Source: an uncultured Flavobacteriaceae bacterium
Lineage (GTDB): Bacteria; Bacteroidota; Bacteroidia; Flavobacteriales; Flavobacteriaceae
Length of the DNA stretch: 64,000 bases
Direction: 5' to 3'
Assembly: GCA_947494825.1 (NCBI GenBank)
Contig: CANLWN010000004.1
Location: 310,001-374,000, forward strand
Shown in pieces: positions 9,194 through 18,250 of this stretch (position 1 is the stretch's first letter; each line of letters begins with the position of its first letter). The translations under genes and the position numbers were made by a program. Below the pieces are notes generated by a model, which saw nothing but the letters and a program-made list of their open reading frames with translations, was not told the origin of the DNA and did no database searches.

Positions 9194-9982
9194 TTACATT
9201 GGGGTGAACTTAGCTTTTTCCGGAAGCAAAAAATTCATAAATGCAATTTCCTCGAGTGTATTCCTTTTCGTGTATTTTCTTGATGAGACAATGAAGTAAG
9301 TAACATCCTCATTTTTTATTTCAGCTTCATTTTCGATTATTCTCAGCTTCCGTGGAGCAGTACTAAAATCTTGTAAATACTGATTCATTACCCTTATTTT
9401 TTCGGGAAGAGGCACTTCTTGGAACGGGCGTCCAATTTTGTCCGTTAAATCGATTGCAGGAGAACCCCCGTAAATGCGGTTGTATTTCATATCTGAGGTG
9501 ATTACAGACCCTACGAGTGCCATGGATTTGCTCTCTACGGAAACAGGCGATAGGATGCAATGCCCCACTAACCAAACGTCGTCACCGATTACAAGCTCTT
9601 TTTCCGATTTAAAACGACTTCCCTCAAGGGTATCACCGTACTTTATATGGCTCCACATTTGGGATTGCGCACCTATCCCACAGTTATTTCCAATCGTCAC
9701 GCCCCCTATTGAATCAATTATGGTGTATTGCCCAATCCAAGCATTATGACCTATCGTACAAGGCTTGTAGCCATGGATGTTCGTATGGTGATGAACTTTT
9801 GAATAGTCTCCTATATCAAATTCATCAATAATAATTTGCACATTGGAACCAATGTAACAATTGTCACCAATAACAATGTTATGTGCCTTTCCATTAAGCC
9901 CTTTAATGCTTGCGGTAGGCTCTATCACAGTGTTAATGCCGACACTTATATGCTCTGAATGAATATTTGGAAAATGCGTCAT
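9194..9982 (-). CDS. Left-handed beta-helix (hexapeptide repeat) acyltransferase
   Basis: A 262-residue protein of which about residues 15-170 consist of isoleucine/valine-rich hexapeptide turns (for example NIVIGDNCYIGSNVQI, CTIGHNAWIGQYTI, VTIGNNCGIGAQSQ), followed by NRIYGGSPA, a usual end of the acetyltransferase helix. The last 70 residues form a separate unrecognised domain. Its start overlaps the stop of the glycosyltransferase gene by 4 bp (ATGA), and wecE follows after 5 bp. In this setting N-acylation of a 4-amino sugar nucleotide is likely. The acyl donor is not evident. Confidence 0.82.
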   Translation of the reverse strand: MTHFPNIHSEHISVGINTVIEPTASIKGLNGKAHNIVIGDNCYIGSNVQIIIDEFDIGDYSKVHHHTNIHGYKPCTIGHNAWIGQYTIIDSIGGVTIGNNCGIGAQSQMWSHIKYGDTLEGSRFKSEKELVIGDDVWLVGHCILSPVSVESKSMALVGSVITSDMKYNRIYGGSPAIDLTDKIGRPFQEVPLPEKIRVMNQYLQDFSTAPRKLRIIENEAEIKNEDVTYFIVSSRKYTKRNTLEEIAFMNFLLPEKAKFTPM

Positions 9983-10896
9983 TTGACTATTTTGTCGATT
10001 ATAAAAAAGGGCCTTTTTTTTGTAGTATCAAACACTTTCCCGACATATAATCCCAAAATCCCTATTGAAAAGATAATTATCCCTGCCAAAAACCAAATAG
10101 ATAGAATTAGGCTTGTATAACCAAGAACAACAATAGAACCAGTCAGGTATTTGACCAAGTAAAAAATACCCACCAAAAAAGAAACCAGTGAAATAAACAA
10201 CCCAAACCTCACCGTAAGAATTAGGGGCTTGTTTGAAAAAGTCAAAAAGATATTGACAGCTAACCTAAAAAGCTTTTGAAAAGTATAGGAGGACTTACCG
10301 GCCTCTCTTTTAGCATGATTTACGTCGACTGTTGTTTTTTTATAACCAACCCATTGAACCATAATAGGAAACACTCGTATAATATCACCCATGTCCAAAA
10401 CGGCCCGAATAACTTTTTTATGGTAAACACCAAAGTTCGCTACAGACCGGTCCTGTTTTGTGTCTGTAAAGAATGAAAGCAATCTATAAAAACAGATCGA
10501 AAATTGCTTTTTAAGAAAATTGTCTTTCCGGGCTTTTCTTCTTGCCAACACAATATCATACCCCTCCATTGCCTTCTTAAACAAAACCGGAATTTCTTCG
10601 GGTTGATCTTGAAGATCACAATCCATAACGATTATCCAATCTCCCCTAGCTTGTTGCAATCCAGCAGTAATTGCGTAATGCTGTCCAAAGTTTCTACTAA
10701 GCTTTATTCCGACCACTTCCTTGTTCGCGGACGCAATACCTTCGACAATGCTCCAGGAATTATCAGGACTGCCGTCTTCAACCAAGATGATTTCGTAATC
10801 TTCGGCAACGGTTTCCATGCTATCTTGAATCCTATGCACCAAAAGGGAAAGAACCCTTTCAGCCATATAAACCGGACTAACAACAGATACTTTCAT
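9979..10896 (-). CDS. Family 2 glycosyltransferase, ArnC/GtrB (polyprenyl-phosphate) type
   Basis: A 305-residue enzyme with an N-terminal GT-A domain (VVSPVYMAERVL, IILVEDGSPDNSW, catalytic MDCDLQDQPEE with D92xD94) and two C-terminal membrane segments at about residues 226-250 and 262-290. This is the layout of ArnC, GtrB and DPM synthases, which load a sugar from a nucleotide onto undecaprenyl phosphate on the cytoplasmic face. It is the first gene of the cassette that continues with the acyltransferase, WecE and the polytopic membrane protein. The sugar it uses is inferred from these neighbours. Confidence 0.86.
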   Translation of the reverse strand: MKVSVVSPVYMAERVLSLLVHRIQDSMETVAEDYEIILVEDGSPDNSWSIVEGIASANKEVVGIKLSRNFGQHYAITAGLQQARGDWIIVMDCDLQDQPEEIPVLFKKAMEGYDIVLARRKARKDNFLKKQFSICFYRLLSFFTDTKQDRSVANFGVYHKKVIRAVLDMGDIIRVFPIMVQWVGYKKTTVDVNHAKREAGKSSYTFQKLFRLAVNIFLTFSNKPLILTVRFGLFISLVSFLVGIFYLVKYLTGSIVVLGYTSLILSIWFLAGIIIFSIGILGLYVGKVFDTTKKRPFFIIDKIVK

Positions 10897-10971
10897 TTTG
10901 CGTGATACATCATTTGCACAAAGAAATCGAAAATGGGAACAGGTATAGAAATAATGAGCGGATTACCAGGC

Positions 10972-10979
10972 CAAAAATA
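10972..10979 (-). promoter_or_regulatory. Candidate -7 promoter element for the aminosugar cassette
   Basis: TATTTTTG on the minus strand matches the Bacteroidota -7 consensus TAnnTTTG. It lies about 75 bases upstream of the glycosyltransferase start, leaving a leader of roughly 70 nt. No convincing -33 TTG box was found at the ideal distance. The rest of the 246-bp gap up to the protease gene shows no gene. Confidence 0.4.
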
Positions 10980-11142
10980 CAATAATTTTTGACGGGCTAA
11001 AAACGGTACAGCCTAAATATATCTATCTGAGCTGGTCTAAATGAAAAAGGTAAAAAAATGGAGTCTAGTTCAGCAATCACCTAAAAGAGCAACCATTCAA
11101 AAAATGTCATACGAACTCATACAAATAATTTCGCACATCACT

Positions 11143-12771
11143 TTATTTCAAAATACCGGCATAATTGGCGGGGTTTGCCAACAATTCCGTAGCGGCCAAA
11201 ATGGCGTCGTCATGATTTAGATAATAATCATACAGGCCCTCGCGATAGAAGTAGCGCTTGATGATTTCATCTTCGAGGTTTTTTTGAATTTCCTTTTGAA
11301 ACTTGTCCAAGCCCGAAATTTTACTCTTGTTGATTTCCAGCAGCAACGATTCGTAATTTTCATTGACGGCAGGCCCAAAAATATCTTTGTCCTTACCATC
11401 CATTGCTGCTTTAAGTGCCTTTTCGGCTTGTGTTTCAAAGGTAAAATCGCTTTGGGACACATAGGTTTTAAAAGCTTCAAAATCGGATTCGGCGAAGGTA
11501 AAGTCGGCCAAGTTGTCCAAAGGTGTCTGGTAGTGATATTTTGTGGCGTAATCAAAAATGACGTTGTTCTGTAATAGTGCGTTGGTCAGGGTAGTTGTTT
11601 TGACCGAACTTATTTCAATATCGGGCAGCACACCCCCTCCATCCTGTACCTTACGGCCGTTCCTTGTGGTAAAATCATTGAACTGCGTATTCCTTACCGC
11701 ATTGCCCTGATCATCCCTGTTCCAATAGTCCAGGGACTGTATGCACCGGCCAGATGGGGTATAATATCTTGAAATGGTCACTTTTAATTGCGTACCATAG
11801 GTCAATTTCAGCGGTCTTTGAACCAAGCCCTTACCAAAACTACGGGCACCCATGATCACGGCACGATCAAGGTCCTGTAGGCCTCCGGAAACAATTTCAC
11901 TGGCGGAGGCACTTCTACCGTTTACCAAAACCACCAAGGGAATATCCACATCCAAAGGCTTGTTTTTGGTCTTATACTCGCTGTTGAACTTTTTTACCTT
12001 GGATTTTGTGGTCACGATCAGCTCGCCTTTGGGCACAAATAGATTGGTCACGTTGATGGCCTCCGATAAGAGTCCACCTGGATTTCCACGCAGGTCCAAG
12101 ATGATTTTTTCAGCTCCCTGGCCCTTAAGATCCACTAGCGCGGCTTTGGTCTGTCCTGAAGCCTTACGGTTAAACCTTGCCAGAACAATATACCCGATCT
12201 TATCGTCCACCATTTTGTAATAAGGTACGGCATCTACCTCTACGGCCTCCCGGCCCAGGGTAGTGGTTTTGATCTGCCCCTGTCTGTTGTAGGTAACGGT
12301 TACCTCAGTGCCATTGGCCCCTTTGAGCAGCTCACTGGCATTGTCCTTAAAATCAGAGACCTTGATATCTCCGATTTTGATGATCTCGTCCCCGGCCTTA
12401 AGGCCGGCCTTGTCTGCTGGATATCCCTTGTAGGGCTCAATGACCAACAATTTTTCTTTATAGGATCGTACCAGGGCACCGATACCGGAATACTCGCCCG
12501 CATTGTTTATTTTATAGGATTCTACGTCCTGTTCGTTCAAAAACTTGGTATAGGGGTCCAGATCGTCCAACATGTTCTTGATGGCGGTATCCATTAATTC
12601 TGCCGGATTGGTCTCATCCACATAGTTCATGTTCAACTCCTTAAAGAGCGTGGTGAAGATTTCGATCTGTTTGGCGATTTCAAAAAAATCGCTTTTAAAA
12701 CTAGATCCCGCCAGCAAAAAAAGGACTGCGACTATAGGGATCAACACTTGTTTTTTAACCAACTTTTTCAT
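11143..12771 (-). CDS. S41 family C-terminal processing protease (CtpA/Prc-like)
   Basis: A 542-residue exported serine protease anchored or secreted through the N-terminal hydrophobic stretch (residues 8-23). A PDZ domain is visible at about 90-170 (YSGIGAL, PADKAGLKAGDEIIKIGD). The catalytic dyad is Ser289 in NGRSASASE and Lys314 in ARSFGKGLVQ, spaced 25 residues apart as in Prc. Such proteases trim C-termini of periplasmic proteins and help turn over cell-wall enzymes. The C-terminal 150 residues are an extra helical domain. Its start overlaps the 3' end of rnpA by 17 bp, a pairing I associate with flavobacteria. Confidence 0.93.
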   Translation of the reverse strand: MKKLVKKQVLIPIVAVLFLLAGSSFKSDFFEIAKQIEIFTTLFKELNMNYVDETNPAELMDTAIKNMLDDLDPYTKFLNEQDVESYKINNAGEYSGIGALVRSYKEKLLVIEPYKGYPADKAGLKAGDEIIKIGDIKVSDFKDNASELLKGANGTEVTVTYNRQGQIKTTTLGREAVEVDAVPYYKMVDDKIGYIVLARFNRKASGQTKAALVDLKGQGAEKIILDLRGNPGGLLSEAINVTNLFVPKGELIVTTKSKVKKFNSEYKTKNKPLDVDIPLVVLVNGRSASASEIVSGGLQDLDRAVIMGARSFGKGLVQRPLKLTYGTQLKVTISRYYTPSGRCIQSLDYWNRDDQGNAVRNTQFNDFTTRNGRKVQDGGGVLPDIEISSVKTTTLTNALLQNNVIFDYATKYHYQTPLDNLADFTFAESDFEAFKTYVSQSDFTFETQAEKALKAAMDGKDKDIFGPAVNENYESLLLEINKSKISGLDKFQKEIQKNLEDEIIKRYFYREGLYDYYLNHDDAILAATELLANPANYAGILK

Positions 12772-13141
12772 TGCGGTACTGTATTATAAATTTTTGAAGT
12801 ATCTGTTTCATGCTATCCTCAACCCTATGATAACTGGGCAAATCCTTGCCAAGGTATAAAAATAGAAACGCAAAGTTTCCCTCTATGTTGTTAAAAACCA
12901 CATCTTTGTTCAGGCGATAACTTTCCCTGAGCAAACGCTTGACACGGTTCCTTTTTACCGCGCTTTTGAAATTCTTTTTAGGGACGGCCATGCCGGCCTG
13001 TATTTTTGCTTCTTGGGACAACTCCGTTTGCAAATAGATGAGCCTAATCGGATACTGGGATATGGACCGTCCTTCGCTGAACAATTGCTCAATGCGTTTT
13101 TTGCTTTTTAGTTTTTCCTTTTTGGGAAATGTAAATGCCAT
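12755..13141 (-). CDS. rnpA: Ribonuclease P protein component
   Basis: A small basic protein (128 residues) that binds the RNase P RNA and helps remove 5' leaders from pre-tRNAs. The family signature AVKRNRVKRLLRESYRLN (about residues 60-77) holds the RNR motif, and KKRIEQLFSEGRS near the N-terminus is typical. The gene is not next to rpmH or the replication origin. Instead it is followed, with a 17-bp overlap, by the CtpA-like protease. The 137 bp upstream are shared with the divergent GCS2-CBS gene. Confidence 0.95.
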   Translation of the reverse strand: MAFTFPKKEKLKSKKRIEQLFSEGRSISQYPIRLIYLQTELSQEAKIQAGMAVPKKNFKSAVKRNRVKRLLRESYRLNKDVVFNNIEGNFAFLFLYLGKDLPSYHRVEDSMKQILQKFIIQYRNEKVG

Positions 13142-13278
13142 GGTGGCGTAAAAGTAAAAATAAAATCCACAGCTTTACGAGATGACTTTTGTCATATTTA
13201 CCGGAAGAAAAGCAGGGTATATTGTATTGTATTTAGGCTGAGCGCATATCACATAGACCGGCCCAACACCTGTGGATT

Positions 13279-15129
13279 ATGGGAGAACTTAAAGTTGAAA
13301 AATTAGTAGGAAGCCCTAACAAAGCGCCGTATATAAGGCAATTGTTAAATGATATTGAGGCGCTGGAATATATGTTGAAGCACAATTTATTCGAGAAGGC
13401 CCCCATCCGAATCGGCGCCGAGCAGGAATTCTGCCTTGTAAACAAATCCTGGGAACCCTCCCGGGCCGCCATGGAAATACTGAAGGAAATCAATGACGAG
13501 CATTTTACCTCGGAACTGGCCCTGTACAATCTAGAGATCAACCTAGACCCGGCCCAGTTAAAAGGCGACTGTTTTTCAAAAATGCACGAGGAACTCAACC
13601 GACTTTTGGACAAAGCGAAGAAAGCGGCCAAAAAACACGGGGCAAAGGTACTGCTCAGTGGCATTCTCCCTACCATTGAGGCGCGGCATTTGGACTTGTC
13701 CTTTATGACCCCCGCAAAGCGGTACGCTGTGCTGAACGACGCAATCAAGGAATTGCGAAAGCACGATATTGAATTGCATATAAAGGGGGTAGATGAGGTG
13801 AACCTGCGCCATGATTCCATTCTCTACGAAGGATGCAACACCAGCTTTCAGAGCCATTTACAGATTGACCCGGCCGATTTTAGGGATTCCTATAATTGGG
13901 CGCAGGCCATCGCAGGGCCCATATTGTCGGTTTGTGCCAATTCGCCTCTCTTGATGGGCCGGGAGCTTTGGGCAGAAACACGGATAGCTCTTTTTACCCA
14001 AAGCATAGATACCCGGGCAAGTACGTTTATCCTAAATCACAGGGACAGCAGGGTAAACTTTGGAAACGATTGGGTGCGCGGTTCCCTGGTAGATTTCTTT
14101 AAAGACTCCATAATCGGTTTTAGGAGTCTGATTACGGCCGACTTTGAATCCGACAGCCTGGACGAGTTGGGAAAAGGAAGCATACCCAAACTAAAGGCAT
14201 TGGGGCTGCACAACGGCACGGTCTACAAATGGAACAGGCCTTGTTATGGCGTGGGCAATGGCAAACCGCATATACGCATTGAGAACAGGTACATGCCTGC
14301 GGGGCCCTCCGTACAGGATGAGATGGCCAATATGATGTTCTGGGTGGGGGTAATGCGTGGACGGCCCCATGCTTTCAAGGAAATACACACCAAAATGGAC
14401 TTTAAGGACGCCAAGGGCAATTTTTTTAATGCGGCCCGATATGGCCTGGCCGCACAGTTTTATTGGAACGGGGCTTTATACACCAGCCAAGAACTGCTTT
14501 TGGATGTATTCCTGCCCATGGCCTACAAAGGACTGTATGCGATGGATGTGGCACCAAAGGACGTGGAACATTATCTGTCCATTATTGAAAATAGGGTTCG
14601 AACACAATGCGGCTCTAGATGGACGGTAAACGCTTTACGAAGCCTTATGAAAAAACATAAAACACCAGATGCCCTTAAGGTATTGACCGCTACGATGTAC
14701 AAAAGACAGCAAAAAGGATATCCGGTGGATGCTTGGCAACTTCCAAGGGGAGATGAAGCCGTGTTTACGTTGGAGAAAAAGGTCGTTGGAGAGTGCATGA
14801 TTACGAGGACCATTACCGCGCAGGAAAACGATAGTGCGGCCTTGGTGCTGAAAATGATGCAATGGAAGAACATACATCATGTCCCCATCCTGGACGGACA
14901 CCTAAAATTGGTGGGACTACTTAGTTGGAGCGATGTTCAGAACTTTTTGGAGCACCCTGAAAAAGGAGATCAACGGGTCGCCGACATGATGAAGAAAAAC
15001 CTCATTACAGCAACTCCCGAAATGCAGATGACGGAGGCTAAGGCCCTAATGACATCCAAGAAAATCAATTGTTTACCCGTAGTAACGGGGCAACAGCTTT
15101 TAGGAATTCTTACTTCCAACGACTTCTAG
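13279..15129 (+). CDS. GCS2-family carboxylate-amine ligase fused to tandem CBS domains
   Basis: A 616-residue cytoplasmic protein. Residues 30-490 resemble glutamate-cysteine ligase family 2 (RIGAEQEFCLV near residue 50, ALYNLEINLDP, the HIRIENRYMPAGPS metal/ATP-binding region). This family makes an ATP-dependent amide bond between a carboxylate (often glutamate) and an amine. The C-terminus carries two CBS domains (about 507-560 and 568-616), which commonly bind AMP or ATP and regulate activity. The next gene, 3 bp downstream, encodes an M14 desuccinylase-like amide hydrolase, so the pair may make and break the same amide. The actual substrate is unknown. Confidence 0.82.
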   Translation: MGELKVEKLVGSPNKAPYIRQLLNDIEALEYMLKHNLFEKAPIRIGAEQEFCLVNKSWEPSRAAMEILKEINDEHFTSELALYNLEINLDPAQLKGDCFSKMHEELNRLLDKAKKAAKKHGAKVLLSGILPTIEARHLDLSFMTPAKRYAVLNDAIKELRKHDIELHIKGVDEVNLRHDSILYEGCNTSFQSHLQIDPADFRDSYNWAQAIAGPILSVCANSPLLMGRELWAETRIALFTQSIDTRASTFILNHRDSRVNFGNDWVRGSLVDFFKDSIIGFRSLITADFESDSLDELGKGSIPKLKALGLHNGTVYKWNRPCYGVGNGKPHIRIENRYMPAGPSVQDEMANMMFWVGVMRGRPHAFKEIHTKMDFKDAKGNFFNAARYGLAAQFYWNGALYTSQELLLDVFLPMAYKGLYAMDVAPKDVEHYLSIIENRVRTQCGSRWTVNALRSLMKKHKTPDALKVLTATMYKRQQKGYPVDAWQLPRGDEAVFTLEKKVVGECMITRTITAQENDSAALVLKMMQWKNIHHVPILDGHLKLVGLLSWSDVQNFLEHPEKGDQRVADMMKKNLITATPEMQMTEAKALMTSKKINCLPVVTGQQLLGILTSNDF

Positions 15130-15132
15130 CTT

Positions 15133-16338
15133 ATGACCTACGCAATGTCAAAAAAACAGCTAAGTGCTACGAAATTGAGGATCATAGGCCATATTCAGGG
15201 AAAACAAAAAGGACCTACCGTCGTCTTTTTTGGGGGCATCCACGGGAACGAACCCTGCGGTGTTGACGCACTTGAGCAGACTTTTCAAAAACTTAAAATG
15301 TCTTCGGCCAGCATCCGAGGAACGATATACGGTATCCACGGGAATATTCCTGCGCAATTACAGCGAAAGCGTTTTTTGGATACGGATCTGAATCGACTAT
15401 GGACATCGGCAGGAATAAAGGCCATAAAGACGAAGAAGGAAACAGATCTTTCCCACGAGGAACACGAACTAATCGAAATCCATGCCCTTGTTCTGAACAT
15501 TATTGCCTTACATACACCTCCTTTCTATTTTGTGGACATCCATTCCACCTCCGGGAGGACCATGCCGTTCATTACCATAAACGACGCCCTTATCAATAGG
15601 AGGTTTTCCAAACACTTTCCCGTACCCATCGTCTTGGGCATAGAGGAATATCTAGAGGGCCCCTTACTGAGCTATATCAATTCCCTGGGCTATGTGTCCT
15701 TGGGTTTTGAGGCAGGCCAGCATACGGAGGAAGCCAGCGTTAAGAACAGCATGGCCTTTATAGGGCTGGCCCTGGTATTTGCAGGCTGCCTCCAAAGGAA
15801 TGAGGCTGCCAATTTTGACCGGTATTATCAAAACCTCCAACAGGCTGCTTCAGGAAATACCAGTTTCTATGAAGTGGTACACCGGTACTTGATCCCCATT
15901 GGAGGTCGTTTTCGGATGGCCCTGGGCTTTGAAAATTTTGAGGAGGTCCGCAAGGGAACCGTAATGGCCATGCAGGAAGAAAGGAAGGTACGGGCAAAAA
16001 AGGACGCCATTGTATTTATGCCACTTTACCAGGAACAGGGCCAGGAAGGCTTTTTCCTTATTCGGAAAATTCCGCTTTGGGCGCTACAGTGGTCCGCACT
16101 GCTGCGAAGGCTTAAATTGCACCGTCTGTTAACGCTGCTTCCAGGGATTTCTTGGGCCGATACGCAAAAGGAAAGTCTTTTGGTAAACCTTAAGATTGCC
16201 AGGTTCTTTACCAAATCCTTCTTTCATCTTTTGGGTTATCGGAACAAAACCTTGGACAAGGACCATCTGCTCATGTATAATCGGGAACATACGGCCAAAA
16301 ACGACATGTATAAAAACACCGACCGATTTTCCAAATAA
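15133..16338 (+). CDS. Succinylglutamate desuccinylase/aspartoacylase family (M14-type) hydrolase
   Basis: A 401-residue zinc amidohydrolase. The zinc ligands are visible as H37 and E40 in FFGGIHGNEPCG and H137 in FVDIHSTSG; DLNR at 85-88 supplies the substrate-binding arginine. AstE and aspartoacylase cleave N-acyl amino acids. The last 120 residues (from about 280) are a lysine- and leucine-rich extension not found in AstE. An in-frame ATG occurs at residue 5, so the exact start is uncertain by a few codons. Tight linkage (3 bp) to the GCS2-CBS ligase is the main clue to function. Confidence 0.82.
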   Translation: MTYAMSKKQLSATKLRIIGHIQGKQKGPTVVFFGGIHGNEPCGVDALEQTFQKLKMSSASIRGTIYGIHGNIPAQLQRKRFLDTDLNRLWTSAGIKAIKTKKETDLSHEEHELIEIHALVLNIIALHTPPFYFVDIHSTSGRTMPFITINDALINRRFSKHFPVPIVLGIEEYLEGPLLSYINSLGYVSLGFEAGQHTEEASVKNSMAFIGLALVFAGCLQRNEAANFDRYYQNLQQAASGNTSFYEVVHRYLIPIGGRFRMALGFENFEEVRKGTVMAMQEERKVRAKKDAIVFMPLYQEQGQEGFFLIRKIPLWALQWSALLRRLKLHRLLTLLPGISWADTQKESLLVNLKIARFFTKSFFHLLGYRNKTLDKDHLLMYNREHTAKNDMYKNTDRFSK

Positions 16339-16372
16339 CCAGCGGTTGAACAAGTGTGTGCACGCCTACCCG

Positions 16373-18250
16373 TTATTCCGGTTTTTGCGGGGAGAGATAG
16401 CTGTTGTCCTCTTTATTAACATCTGCCATTAAATGGGAAGGGTCTATAACAATTCCTGAAATTGCACTAATGGGCTTATCTACAGTAAATTCGTAGGTAG
16501 GATATGCCCAAGGCCAATCGGGCAGCACTGTTCTTTTCAGGTCTGGAAATGGATTTTCCTTTTCGCCCCGCATGATGCGCAAGGGCGCATAAAAGGTCTC
16601 CCGGGTACCGTCCTGGTAGACCACTAGAATATCCAAGGGCATGGGCATAAGGCCTTTGCGGTCCAGGATTATTTTTGTCTTTTCCCCGTCGGCGACCACC
16701 TCCTTTATGGCATAGTCTATGGTGTTGGTGGTCTGCGTCCAATCGGTCAGGTACCAGTCCAGCTCAAGGCCGGAAACCTTTTCCGCTGTTCTCTTGATAT
16801 CGTTGGGCACGGGGTGGGTAAACTTAAAATCCTCATAGTATTTTTTTATGGTCTGCATGAGCTTGTCCTGTCCTATGACATAACCTAGCTGGGACAAAAA
16901 GATAGACCCTTTGTTATAGGCCGAGATGCCATAGGCGAAATTGGCGCCATAACGATCGGCATGGGTGGTCTGTGGCTGTTCCTGACCAGAATTTGCCAGG
17001 GCGTAATAACTCTTATAAACATTTTCAAAGGGGTTTTCCTTTCCCTCTTCCATGATTTCGTTCATACAGAGTGTAGAGATAAAGGTGGTGAAACCTTCAT
17101 CCATCCATTCGTGCTTGGCCTCATTGGTGGCCAGGATGTGTTGAAACCAGGAATGGGCCATCTCGTGTGCCATGACCCCCACCAGGCTACCAAAGGTTCG
17201 TTCCCCTGTGATCAAGGTGCTCATGGCATATTCCATGCCTCCATCGCCGCCCTGTACTACAGAGTATTGGTCATAAGGATAAGGGCCAATGTGTTTACTG
17301 AAGAATTCCATGGCCAGTGCGGTCTTCGGCTGCAGGTTTTTCCAGTTTTCAAGGATGGCAGGGTTGTTTTTATACAGAAAATGAAGCGTTGGCCCATCGG
17401 CTACCTCTAGCGTATCATGAAGGTATTCGGGATCCGCTGCCCACATAAAATCGTGCACCTTGGGCGCCTTGAAATGCCAGGTTAGCATTTTCCCTTTTAC
17501 CCTATTTGCCTGGGTGCCCGGGGCCTCATATCCGTGACCTACCTCCTGCGGGTTCTGCAGATATCCGCTGCCCCCAACAATATAATTCTTGTCCAAGGTA
17601 AGTTTCACATCGAAGTCGCCCCAGACGCCATGAAATTCACGGGCGATATAGGGGTCGGCATGCCAGCCCTCAAAATCGTATTCGGCCAGTTTGGGATACC
17701 ACTGGCTCATGGAAAGCGCTACCCCCTCCTTGTTATTTCTGCCCGAACGCCTGATCTGTACCGGGACCTGGCCGTTAAAGACCATTTGGAGGGTGGTCTT
17801 GCCCCCAGGGGCAATTGGTTCAAGGAGTTCTACCTCCAGCACGGTTCCGGCTTCGGTGTACGATAACGCTTTGCCCTCTTGTTCAAGGGAGGACACCTTT
17901 AGGTAGCCCATTTCATCCTTCCCCAAGGAAGCGATCCGACTTTTATTATCCACGAACATCCGTCCATCGGGATCCCTGATGCTTTGGAGCCGGACATCCA
18001 TTTCACTTCCCGGTTGGAACGCATTAAAATACAGATGGTAATAGACCTTGGAAAGCGTATCTGGCGAATTATTGGTATAGATCAATTTTTGGGTGCCCGA
18101 ATATTGATACGTATTTACGTCCATGGTCACATCCATGGTATAATCTACGTGCTGTTGCCAGTACGACCCCCGGTTTTGGGCTTGGAGCGAAAGGGCAAAC
18201 GACAGGAAAACAAAAAGAATTTTCACGGATACCAAAAGTTTATTTTGCAT
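16373..18250 (-). CDS. M1 family metallopeptidase, secreted
   Basis: A 625-residue zinc aminopeptidase-like protein with a Sec signal (MQNKLLVSVKILFVFLSFAL, then SLQAQ). The GGMEY motif (338-341 region, equivalent to GxMEN) and zinc site HEMAHSW (H362, E363, H366) followed 18 residues later by E385 in DEGF are intact. The DYTMDVTMDVNTYQYSG opening is the usual M1 N-terminal beta domain. It is expected to trim N-terminal residues from peptides in the periplasm or outside. Its start overlaps the stop of the S8 protease gene by 11 bp, so both are likely on one transcript. Confidence 0.92.
   Translation of the reverse strand: MQNKLLVSVKILFVFLSFALSLQAQNRGSYWQQHVDYTMDVTMDVNTYQYSGTQKLIYTNNSPDTLSKVYYHLYFNAFQPGSEMDVRLQSIRDPDGRMFVDNKSRIASLGKDEMGYLKVSSLEQEGKALSYTEAGTVLEVELLEPIAPGGKTTLQMVFNGQVPVQIRRSGRNNKEGVALSMSQWYPKLAEYDFEGWHADPYIAREFHGVWGDFDVKLTLDKNYIVGGSGYLQNPQEVGHGYEAPGTQANRVKGKMLTWHFKAPKVHDFMWAADPEYLHDTLEVADGPTLHFLYKNNPAILENWKNLQPKTALAMEFFSKHIGPYPYDQYSVVQGGDGGMEYAMSTLITGERTFGSLVGVMAHEMAHSWFQHILATNEAKHEWMDEGFTTFISTLCMNEIMEEGKENPFENVYKSYYALANSGQEQPQTTHADRYGANFAYGISAYNKGSIFLSQLGYVIGQDKLMQTIKKYYEDFKFTHPVPNDIKRTAEKVSGLELDWYLTDWTQTTNTIDYAIKEVVADGEKTKIILDRKGLMPMPLDILVVYQDGTRETFYAPLRIMRGEKENPFPDLKRTVLPDWPWAYPTYEFTVDKPISAISGIVIDPSHLMADVNKEDNSYLSPQKPE

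Noticed and set aside
13233-13820. 195-codon open frame antisense to the GCS2-CBS gene
   Set aside because: Overlaps the conserved N-terminal half of the ligase and has no family similarity that I can see.
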